Positions 16,964 to 23,197 of a stretch of 26,294 nt of DNA are shown here, piece by piece. Where the stretch lies: the NCBI GenBank assembly GCA_016840385.1, contig JAEOSL010000042.1, positions 1 through 26,294 on the forward strand. Reading direction: 5' to 3'. The position numbers were made by a program, and so were the translations under genes. This stretch comes from Candidatus Thorarchaeota archaeon. GTDB taxonomy: Archaea > Asgardarchaeota > Thorarchaeia > Thorarchaeales > Thorarchaeaceae. Positions within the stretch are counted from its first letter, which is position 1, and each line of letters opens with the position of its first letter. Under the pieces are notes generated by a model that saw only the letters and a list, made by a program, of their open reading frames with translations, searched no databases and had not been told where the DNA came from.

Positions 16964-18478
16964 TTAATGCTCGAATTTTGTTCTGAATTTCCTACCTTCT
17001 CTCTTACATAGGATCTGTGCAACATTTCTACCAGTGTAGATAGAACTAGGTACACCACCTCCCGGAAGTACCCAATGTCCAGCCATGTAGAAATTGTCAA
17101 GACCGGGTAAGGTTCGTGGTATTTGTTCCATGATTGTGCTCATTGTCATCAGCCAACCCATTGGAGACCCTCTATCGCCAAGCGTGTACCGCCATGTAGT
17201 GTAGGGTGTTGACACATCAATCCTTTCAACCTGTGATTTGATTCCAGGATAGATTTCATCCAGACGATCAATTAGGTTCTGGGCTAACTTTTCCTTTTCT
17301 GCATCATACTGTTCTTTGTTTTCTCGAAGATTTGCCCAGTAATCCCATTCAGTTTCCAATATTACCTGAATAACCGATTTTCCTTCAGGTGCAAATACAT
17401 CACCATGATTGAATATTCTTAGAAACAAGAGAGGAACTTCTCTATCACTCAGTTGAATAGGTTCTTTCTGCATGAATGCATTAAGAGGTGTTTCGTCATC
17501 AAAGGTCCTTGAAACACCTAGACTTACTGCAATCATAGGATCGTAAGGTTTCCAAGTATCATATCGTTTCTTGATCTTGTCATCGATGTACTCTCCTCCA
17601 AGTAGCTTGAAAATTGTGCTTCTACCATCTGCAGCTGAAACCACTACATCAGCTCTATGCTCTGTACAATCAGCAAGCACGACTCCTACAGCTTTGTCAT
17701 CCTCCACGATTATTTTCTCAACTGTTGCTCTGTATTGAATTTGACCACCAAATGACTTGTAGCGCTCTTCAATTGAACGAACAAAAGTGTGACAACCGCC
17801 TTTGAATAATCCCATTTGTCCTGATGCAACCGTTGCTAGAACCATTATCACGAACCAGATTGGACTACTAGGGGAAAATAGCCAATTGATGACTGTCTTA
17901 AGAAATGGATTCTGAAAGTGTTCAGCATACTCTCCGGCAGACTTGGAATACTTTCCCCTGAAGTACTTCAGGAAGCCTCGCATCTCCCACATCTCTTTCA
18001 ACGAATCAAGACGCCCTCTTATTTCAGGAGGTGCAGTACTCATGCCAAGATCCGTAAGGAGTGGAGAGCCTATTAGTGATTTGACTTCCTTGATGAAATT
18101 ACGAATTTCGTCTTCATCTTCAGGAGCCAGCTCAAGCATATCACGTTCAAGTTTTTCAATATCCTGAGAGAACTCAATAGACTTTGTTCCTGTTTTATCA
18201 GTAAAACTAAGGTAGGATGTCATCTCCTCAATTTCTATTGATTCGATATCACAAATTTCTGAATACACATCATATAGTGGTGTTCCTGGCTTGTGACCAA
18301 TAAGGAAGTGTATACCACCATCAATGAGAAATTCACCTCTTTTCCAAACCGCAGCAACGCCACCTGGAACAGAGTGGTGTTCGTAAATCTTACTCTCATA
18401 TCCATTCATCTGAGCGTAACAGCCAGTAGATAGTCCAGCTAACCCAGCCCCAATAATGATCATTGACTTCCTACTCAT
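16964..18478 (-). CDS. Phytoene-desaturase/carotenoid-isomerase-like FAD oxidoreductase
   Basis: The 504-residue flavoprotein belongs to the CrtI/CrtISO/amine-oxidase superfamily. Residues 5-16 (MIIIGAGLAGLSTG) are the FAD dinucleotide-binding motif, followed by EHHSVPGGVAAVWKRG and FLIDGGIHFLIG, typical of CrtI-like proteins. A hydrophobic stretch near 207-226 (IWFVIMVLATVASGQMG) may contact the membrane or a lipid substrate. The C-terminal FAD motif is NFYMAGHWVLPGGGVPSSIYTGRNVAQIL. Members desaturate, saturate or isomerise isoprenoid chains, so carotenoid, quinone or archaeal-lipid chains are candidate substrates. No phytoene synthase or prenyl reductase partner is visible. It sits six bases after a winged-helix regulator gene, with a GGAG ribosome site, so the two are one operon and the regulator probably controls it. 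Confidence 0.85.
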   Translation of the reverse strand: MSRKSMIIIGAGLAGLSTGCYAQMNGYESKIYEHHSVPGGVAAVWKRGEFLIDGGIHFLIGHKPGTPLYDVYSEICDIESIEIEEMTSYLSFTDKTGTKSIEFSQDIEKLERDMLELAPEDEDEIRNFIKEVKSLIGSPLLTDLGMSTAPPEIRGRLDSLKEMWEMRGFLKYFRGKYSKSAGEYAEHFQNPFLKTVINWLFSPSSPIWFVIMVLATVASGQMGLFKGGCHTFVRSIEERYKSFGGQIQYRATVEKIIVEDDKAVGVVLADCTEHRADVVVSAADGRSTIFKLLGGEYIDDKIKKRYDTWKPYDPMIAVSLGVSRTFDDETPLNAFMQKEPIQLSDREVPLLFLRIFNHGDVFAPEGKSVIQVILETEWDYWANLRENKEQYDAEKEKLAQNLIDRLDEIYPGIKSQVERIDVSTPYTTWRYTLGDRGSPMGWLMTMSTIMEQIPRTLPGLDNFYMAGHWVLPGGGVPSSIYTGRNVAQILCKREGRKFRTKFEH

Positions 18479-18484
18479 TTCGCT

Positions 18485-18976
18485 TCAATCTCCTGTTTCT
18501 GAGGTTGTAGATTCAAGAAGAATCTGTAGAGCACGATTCCACTGTCCTGCCATCTTGATCTGAATGTTTGTAGCTCTCTTCAAATCAGAATCCTTCTTCT
18601 TGTTTTTTGCTGTGAGAATTTCTAGCTTACTAACGAAATCATTATTCACCATCATCAAATGATGAATCATCGAGCCAAGTAGGTTTGACGAGGTAGTCGC
18701 ACAATATTGATACCCTGTCTTTCGAGACCCTGTCTTCTCAACAACACCATACCCTTCGAGCATTTTGAGTGCTCTATTGATTGTAGGAATTGATGTTGGA
18801 TATTTTGATTCAGGGAAGAGTTCAGTAAGTCGCTCGGAAATGGATTTCTGTGACCACTGTTTATTTTCAAGTTGGAGAAGACCTTCAACCCACCCACAAT
18901 ATTCTGGATACCCGTAGTGGTCATAGGTCTTACCAATGATTGTCAAGAATTCTTTACGTAGTTCGTTAGAAATCAT
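18485..18976 (-). CDS. Winged-helix transcriptional regulator (GbsR/MarR-like)
   Basis: The 163-residue protein has a winged helix at about 40-90: helix WSQKSISERLTELF, recognition helix SIPTINRALKMLEGYGVV, and wing EKTGSRKTGYQY. After it comes a helical tail that probably dimerises. The layout (YGYPEYCGWVEGLLQLENKQWS before the helix-turn-helix) resembles the GbsR branch of the MarR superfamily. The start ATG has a strong GAGGAG (18980-18985) upstream. A 10-bp inverted repeat sits at its promoter, implying self-regulation together with the flavoprotein gene behind it. The effector cannot be read from the sequence. Confidence 0.82.
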   Translation of the reverse strand: MISNELRKEFLTIIGKTYDHYGYPEYCGWVEGLLQLENKQWSQKSISERLTELFPESKYPTSIPTINRALKMLEGYGVVEKTGSRKTGYQYCATTSSNLLGSMIHHLMMVNNDFVSKLEILTAKNKKKDSDLKRATNIQIKMAGQWNRALQILLESTTSETGD

Positions 18977-19008
18977 TGCAGCTCCTCATGTACATAGTGT
19001 ATCGAAAG

Positions 19009-19046
19009 GATTTAAGTATTTCAGTTTTCTGAAATTCTGAAATACT
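19009..19046 (-). promoter_or_regulatory. Promoter and inverted-repeat operator of the regulator-flavoprotein operon
   Basis: AGTATTTCAG (19015-19024) and CTGAAATACT (19037-19046) form perfect 10-bp arms around a 12-bp spacer. A third CTGAAA (19029-19034) lies inside, giving nested half-sites. On the minus strand a TATA-like TACTTAAATC (about 19009-19018) overlaps the inner edge, so a bound dimer would cover the TATA/BRE region. The translation start is 33 bases further along. Confidence 0.65.
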
Positions 19047-19111
19047 AACATGGAAACCAAACCTGAAATCTACTCTCGTATCAAAATACAATGAAGAAGG
19101 TTAGCTGGAAT

Positions 19112-20809
19112 CTACGCGAGTTCCTGCTTCTTCTTCTCTATCATCTGAGTGATTTCATTACGAATGGATCGTGCAACTACAAGTGCCATCTCAATCTTGT
19201 CTGGTGATTCAGGTCGTGAACCAACAATAAGATGAGAATCATTGACAATCTTGTTTGCTTCCAATTGGATATCAGAAACGTTGGCGTCTAATGCTTGAAG
19301 TTCAGGAGTAGCTAGTCTAACTTTAAGCTGTCCAGCAATATCCTTGATTATCACTGCAGCGGAGTGAATTCGCTTCTTCTTCTCAGCGGAAGCATCCCAT
19401 TCACTTAGAGCTAATGGTAATTCAGTTTCTAGCTTTGATTCCTGTTTGGTTGCAGAGGCAATAGCCTCATCAAATGCAGGGACGATTTTGCCCAATGCAT
19501 ATGCCTTCTTCTCAGCAAGCTTGGCAGCTGTGACCTTCTCAATGAGAACATCATCTCCAAGCAACGCATCAATCTGATCAACCATATCATTCACGATTTG
19601 TAGTCGAGCTTTGGCAGATTCTAAGTTTCCTTCTTCTACATCAGTTCGAGCTTGTTTGAGGGATGCAACTAAACCTTCTACTATTCTTAGCATTGGTTCA
19701 GCCTCGAATTCAGACTCTTCGATTGATGCTTTCAGGAACCCATATCGTCCTTCAGTTACACTGCAATCATGGAGTAACTTCTCACTCTCTTTGTAATCCT
19801 TGAGAGTAAGTACTGCAGGACCTGCTTGTAGACTATATTCTGTCTTGAGTTTGTCCTCGTAAGTTCCACGAACAACAACAGAGAATTCTCTGGTTCCACC
19901 AAGTGCTTCTGCGGATCTAAGAGCAATAGATACATCTATAGTTTCACCAGCAGGAACTGTAGGAATAGTCTTGGCTTGTTCACCAGAAGCAATATTCAAA
20001 CCTTCATCGATGTGCCACTCCAGTTTCATATTAGTAGCGTCTCCATCACCGGTGTTTTTGACGGAGAGTTTCATTGTAAAGTCTTCAGTGAATGTCAAAT
20101 CAATTGGAATAGTAAGTTGAGAAGATATCTTTGGAACCTTCAATTTTCCACGAAGTATCTCTCGAACCATATCTAGTCCGCGGTCAACATACTTGGAAAA
20201 TTCAGGACTTCCTGAACTTGCTAGTGCAGATTTTAGTTCAGTAACTGCGGCATTCTCAGCCTCTGCAAAAGAATCGAGATTAAGGGATTGAATAGCTGAT
20301 TCAAGCATCTGTGGGATCTGACTAAGTCTAATAACTGCAGGAAGTCTGATCTTCGATGAGTTTTCTGCAGAGAAACCACGAGCCTTGTAGAACCCATCGG
20401 CTTCCTTTCCAATCATGATGTAAATCATGCAAGCAGCCATTGCAAGGGCTGTTCCCTTACCTGTTTCGGCATCTTCGCCCCACATCAAGTGCTCACTGGA
20501 AGCAGCTAGTAAATCATCAGCTCCTTGCTTGTATGCATCGATTGCCTCAGAGGCATCTGAAAGTTCGGAGAAAACATCTCCAGCTTCGCACATGTTCAAT
20601 GCAGCTTTCTTGAAGCTCTTTGAAGCTCTGTACTCGCCAGCTGACTTCAGGAACGCTTGTCCTGCAGCAGCATATTCTTTTTCCATAGTAGCATAATCAC
20701 CAGCACGTTCTGCTTGTTGTGCAGATGCGATATGCTGGTTCCCAGCAGACTGACGTATAGTGTCCTTCTGTGATTCCTCAACCCATTTTTTCGCTCTCTC
20801 ATCCGACAT
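19112..20809 (-). CDS. Unrecognised protein: TPR/alpha-SNAP-like helical repeats, beta-sandwich domain, C-terminal coiled coil
   Basis: The product has 565 residues from ATG 20809; a GTG two codons earlier is possible, and the GGAG suits either. Residues 1-220 are helical hairpins rich in small residues (AQQAERAGDYATMEKEYAAAGQ, KKAALNMCEAGDVFSELSDA, EAIDAYKQGADDLLAAS), resembling TPR repeats and the alpha-SNAP kind of solenoid. Residues 225-335 look like an Ig-like/CARDB beta-sandwich (LTFTEDFTMKLSVKNTGDGDA, then a TVPAGETIDVSIALRS strand pair). The rest (about 345-565) is helical and probably coiled coil, ending IEKKKQELA. There is no signal peptide or membrane helix, so it is likely cytoplasmic. 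This solenoid, sandwich and coil order suggests an adaptor or scaffold. A link to the cdc48 gene 3 kb away is speculative. Confidence 0.82.
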   Translation of the reverse strand: MSDERAKKWVEESQKDTIRQSAGNQHIASAQQAERAGDYATMEKEYAAAGQAFLKSAGEYRASKSFKKAALNMCEAGDVFSELSDASEAIDAYKQGADDLLAASSEHLMWGEDAETGKGTALAMAACMIYIMIGKEADGFYKARGFSAENSSKIRLPAVIRLSQIPQMLESAIQSLNLDSFAEAENAAVTELKSALASSGSPEFSKYVDRGLDMVREILRGKLKVPKISSQLTIPIDLTFTEDFTMKLSVKNTGDGDATNMKLEWHIDEGLNIASGEQAKTIPTVPAGETIDVSIALRSAEALGGTREFSVVVRGTYEDKLKTEYSLQAGPAVLTLKDYKESEKLLHDCSVTEGRYGFLKASIEESEFEAEPMLRIVEGLVASLKQARTDVEEGNLESAKARLQIVNDMVDQIDALLGDDVLIEKVTAAKLAEKKAYALGKIVPAFDEAIASATKQESKLETELPLALSEWDASAEKKKRIHSAAVIIKDIAGQLKVRLATPELQALDANVSDIQLEANKIVNDSHLIVGSRPESPDKIEMALVVARSIRNEITQMIEKKKQELA

Positions 20810-20844
20810 TGTCACATTCTCTCCTACTCAAATCAATGACAATA

Positions 20845-20879
20845 CTGGGTTCAGTTCTTTTGTTTGTTTCGAAACCCAG
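20845..20879. repeat. Seven-bp inverted repeat upstream of the TPR gene
   Basis: CTGGGTT (20845-20851) and AACCCAG (20873-20879) are perfect inverted arms around 21 bases. They lie 36 bases upstream of the TPR gene start and just after the end of the 99-residue gene. The repeat could be a transcript end for the upstream gene or an operator for the downstream one; no T-tract follows on minus. Confidence 0.3.
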
Positions 20880-20907
20880 CAAAGTCAATATCTAGAGGTC
20901 TTGCAAG

Positions 20908-21207
20908 CTACCCCTTGTAAACTTCTCGAGGTGAATGTCGCAGACGATCAGGAAGCCCGCCGCCATGACCTTCGACTACGAGTTCGTAGTCACGACCAAT
21001 ACGACCAGCTTTTGCTGTCTGGAATCCCACCTTCTCAATACCACGAGCATTTCGCTCAGCAGCTCTACGCTCAATCATGCTAGTGCCCGAGGGACACACA
21101 AGAATGAGTTTCTTTTGCCCATCATCCACAGTTAGGTTGATGGCGGTTGTAGGTGTGCCAGAACACTCATGGAATTGGCTGTTTTTATATTCGAGGACTA
21201 TCTTCAT
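20908..21207 (-). CDS. Small orphan protein, 99 residues
   Basis: The frame has plausible protein character: a beta-rich start (MKIVLEYKNSQFHE, AINLTVDDGQKKLILVCPSG), then an arginine-rich helix (MIERRAAERNARGIEKVGF) and a final strand (DYELVVEG). I recognise no family. It has two cysteines, no signal peptide and no membrane segment. The ribosome site is weak (GGTG about 12 bases upstream). It is on the same strand as its neighbours and fills an otherwise empty gap. It could be a small nucleic-acid- or ribosome-associated protein on account of its basic helix, but that is a guess. Confidence 0.55.
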   Translation of the reverse strand: MKIVLEYKNSQFHECSGTPTTAINLTVDDGQKKLILVCPSGTSMIERRAAERNARGIEKVGFQTAKAGRIGRDYELVVEGHGGGLPDRLRHSPREVYKG

Positions 21208-21290
21208 CTGAATAGTTACACCACACAGTAGTCGATTCTAAGCACAATCTAGCTTGGTCACATATTAGCATTTGTCGGATGGAAAACTAC

Positions 21291-21317
21291 AGAAAAAAAG
21301 AAAGAAAATGAGAAAGA
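21291..21317 (-). terminator. T-rich tract after the small membrane-protein gene
   Basis: Read on minus this is a run of pyrimidines including seven T in a row, 50-75 bases past the stop of the membrane-protein gene. Oligo-T stretches are the usual archaeal termination signal. No hairpin precedes it. Confidence 0.45.
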
Positions 21318-21367
21318 GCCTGGAGTCAAAGACCCTCAAGCTCATCTTTAGAATTAGTTCGGTTAGA

Positions 21368-21634
21368 TTAGTCCGGCGGCGGTGGAGGTGGAGGTGTATC
21401 ATCCATTTTAGTAACAACCGGTGCCAAGACCGAATCTCGTTTCTTCTTTGTGAGAGCAAAGCCGATTATGATCAATACCAATCCAACAACTGCCATGATA
21501 GCACCATACAGTACTGTATTTGGAGCAAAGAAATCATACGCTACATCTATGGACGGTAATAATGCAATAATCGCACCAGCAATCAACACAAGCGCACCAA
21601 GACATACTGGTCCTGAGCGCGTATACTCACGCAT
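21368..21634 (-). CDS. Small two-helix membrane protein with a seven-proline C-terminus
   Basis: The ATG at 21634 gives 88 residues: a short polar start (MREYTRSG), a first membrane helix (VCLGALVLIAGAIIALL), a short loop (PSIDVAYDFFAPN), and a second helix (LYGAIMAVVGLVLIIIGFAL). A basic stop-transfer KKKRDS and a tail ending DDTPPPPPPPD follow. By the positive-inside rule both ends face the cytoplasm. Seven consecutive prolines are encoded by mixed CCG, CCA and CCT codons, so this is not simple codon-repeat slippage. The frame is open further up: TTG 21649 has a GGAG upstream, and ATG 21757 would add 41 residues, so the start is uncertain. I do not recognise the family. The tail could bind profilin-, SH3- or WW-like domains. 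Confidence 0.65.
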   Translation of the reverse strand: MREYTRSGPVCLGALVLIAGAIIALLPSIDVAYDFFAPNTVLYGAIMAVVGLVLIIIGFALTKKKRDSVLAPVVTKMDDTPPPPPPPD

Positions 21635-21757
21635 TGTCAAGTAAGCCAATTTTGCTAGCTCCTGAATCGAGACAAACCACGCAGTCTCGTCTAATTGTCT
21701 AAGAGTCGGTTGAAGCGATTTAAGGGTATTGTGTGGAGGGTTTTTCCAACAGGCCAT

Positions 21758-22147
21758 TAGTTTATTTAGTTACTTAGATAATTAGGAGCGGAACAATGTT
21801 CTGATGTTGTAAACAGCTGCACTGATCTTGGACAATCTTGGACATCTCCTAGATAAAGGATGAATCAAAGACCATCTTTTCCGCAGGAGCTTATATGCTA
21901 GGACAGGGAACAAGTAACTGTAGTGTCGAACCAGGACGAGAGCCAAGTCCAAGGTTCTATCTGCAGTCACCGCCAGTTGGACGGGGACGTTAAATGCCTG
22001 TTGGAGCGGCCGTAAGACGTCTTTACAGACCTTCCGAGGTCTGCTTGATGCTACCTCGATGAATCAGGAACCGAACATCAATCATGGACTTTGATGTCCA
22101 AGTTTGTCTAAGTTTCGGGCAACGGTATTGGGTACTAGAGTAGAATT
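21758..22147. other. 390-bp gene-free segment, structured and GC-elevated
   Basis: No convincing gene lies here. Between 21901 and 22080 I count 95 G or C in 180 bases (about 53 percent), visibly above the AT-rich spacers elsewhere. The segment is bounded by imperfect 20-bp inverted repeats (21827-21846 and 22093-22112). It contains five copies of TTGGAC or its complement and a perfect CAGACCT-TCCG-AGGTCTG hairpin (22026-22043). It also holds GTCACCG...CGGGGAC pairing (21966-21988), a TGGAC-TTTGAT-GTCCA hairpin (22085-22100) and a rightward TATA-like TTATAT (21891-21896). A structured non-coding RNA or a small inverted-repeat element fits best. It matches no RNA class I could recall (SRP RNA, RNase P, 5S and tRNA were considered). 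Confidence 0.5.
21827..22112. repeat. Imperfect 20-bp terminal inverted repeats bounding a 286-bp unit
   Basis: The left end reads CTTGGACAATCTTGGACATC (21827-21846). The right end read on minus is CTTAGACAAACTTGGACATC (22112-22093), giving 18 of 20 matches. Each arm is itself two copies of a CTTGGACA-like unit. Further copies of the core lie inside: GTCCAA at 21947 and TTGGAC at 21977. The arms could be the closing helix of an RNA or the ends of a small mobile element. Confidence 0.55.
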
Positions 22148-22155
22148 CTACTCTA
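22136..22155. repeat. Perfect 20-bp palindrome across a stop codon
   Basis: TAGAGTAGAATTCTACTCTA is a perfect palindrome that includes the final codons and TAG stop of the gene at 22148-23023. As RNA it would form an 8-bp stem with an AATT loop, so it may mark the 3' end of that transcript. No T-tract follows. Confidence 0.5.
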
Positions 22156-23023
22156 TGCTCATACCAACAATACAACCAGTTGAAGAAGTATTAACTGATA
22201 CCTTGGTTCCAGTTAACTCAGATAGTTTAGCAGCAATCTTTTCATGAAATGCGCACGGATAACCTGAAGGTATCTTGTCGACATTAGGATCGAGGTCTCT
22301 ACAAACCCGTAAAATTTCACACATCCCAGTTTCAATTGTTACAGTACCAGTTCCGGTCTGTGGCATCTGGCTCTCATTTGAGCAACTCTGAATCATTGCT
22401 CCAAATTTCTTGAGCGCGGCACCTGGATCATCGGGATGGGATGTAACCCAATAATGTATGAGCTGGTCTGCAGCTCGTGTAAACATAAGATTAAGATGAC
22501 CCGCAGGCAATGTGGTGGCATATGTTGAGATTTCACAAATCAAAGAGGCTTGGGCTTCAAGTGTACTATTCCACCCATCAATGTCAGTTATCTTCGGAAT
22601 ATCAGGAATTACACCCACTCGAATATCGGGAAGTTCAGCAGTAACTGATTCTTTAGTTTCAGCAATCGTAGGTCTACCTGAGTCTGCTGCTGCTTTCTCA
22701 CCAAGAGTAGTTCCATCATCGTAAGCTAGGTCTGGAACCTCATAATTTGGACACACACCAGCAGTTTGATACTTTCTAGAGAATTGCATCAGTCGGCCAG
22801 CCATCGTTGCAATTGCATGTCTGCTGAGACCTTCAACTCTGATGTTTCCATATGCAACACCAACTATATTCTCAACATCCAGATCAAGCATTGTTTTTTC
22901 AGCAATTATCTTCTTTCCACGGACTACACGTACAGCCCACTTATCATTCATAACACCTGCCTGTGCGGCGTAGCTTGTATTCGTGATACTTACAAGTGGG
23001 GAAATGGGATAAAAGTCGGTCAT
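22148..23023 (-). CDS. Unrecognised protein with a possible V4R-like C-terminal ligand-binding region
   Basis: The 291-residue protein is not firmly recognised. Residues 1-85 are beta-rich (SPLVSITNTSYAAQAG, KWAVRVVRGKKIIAEK) followed by a helix. A polar linker covers about 90-150. The last 130 residues carry cysteines in a suggestive order: MCEILRVC, then GYPCAFHEKIAAKLSELTG, then STGCIVGMSIE. A cysteine starting a helix, an LTGxxVxV strand and a final xGC strand recall the V4R (4-vinyl reductase/hydrocarbon-binding) fold, but the match is weak. There is no signal peptide or membrane helix. The start is well marked by GGAGG seven bases upstream. If the V4R likeness is real, it could sense a small hydrophobic ligand. 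Confidence 0.72.
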   Translation of the reverse strand: MTDFYPISPLVSITNTSYAAQAGVMNDKWAVRVVRGKKIIAEKTMLDLDVENIVGVAYGNIRVEGLSRHAIATMAGRLMQFSRKYQTAGVCPNYEVPDLAYDDGTTLGEKAAADSGRPTIAETKESVTAELPDIRVGVIPDIPKITDIDGWNSTLEAQASLICEISTYATTLPAGHLNLMFTRAADQLIHYWVTSHPDDPGAALKKFGAMIQSCSNESQMPQTGTGTVTIETGMCEILRVCRDLDPNVDKIPSGYPCAFHEKIAAKLSELTGTKVSVNTSSTGCIVGMSIE

Positions 23024-23144
23024 TACTTGGCCTCCATTACGTGGGTTTCTAGCTCATCACTAAAATCTTATTCAAAAGGATATCGTGATTGTAATCATTT
23101 TGTTTTAGGCTTTGAATTTCACACATAGAGTGAGAATTGAAACA

Positions 23145-23189
23145 GTGAGAAAAAGAGAATGGGACTAGATATCCTCCCTATCTAGTCCC
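23145..23189 (-). terminator. Strong intrinsic-type terminator after cdc48
   Basis: Read on minus, GGGACTAGATA pairs perfectly with TATCTAGTCCC (11 bp; plus-strand arms 23161-23171 and 23179-23189) around a 7-base loop. The T-rich ATTCTCTTTTTCTC follows. It starts eight bases past the cdc48 stop and should end the hsp20-cdc48 transcript. Confidence 0.75.
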
Positions 23190-23197
23190 TGTGGTAT

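Noticed and set aside
20760..21083. 107-codon open frame on plus
   Set aside because: Antisense to the TPR gene start, its promoter and the 99-residue frame; no protein character.
21782..21970. 62-codon open frame on minus inside the structured gene-free segment
   Set aside because: It crosses inverted repeats and hairpins, has no ribosome site, and its composition (many R, L, S) is not protein-like.
21901..22100. Known RNA classes (SRP RNA, RNase P RNA, 5S rRNA, tRNA)
   Set aside because: No GGAAG/AGCA SRP loop, no GAGGAAAGUCC of RNase P, no 5S core and no paired T-arm could be found on either strand; left as an unclassified structured segment.
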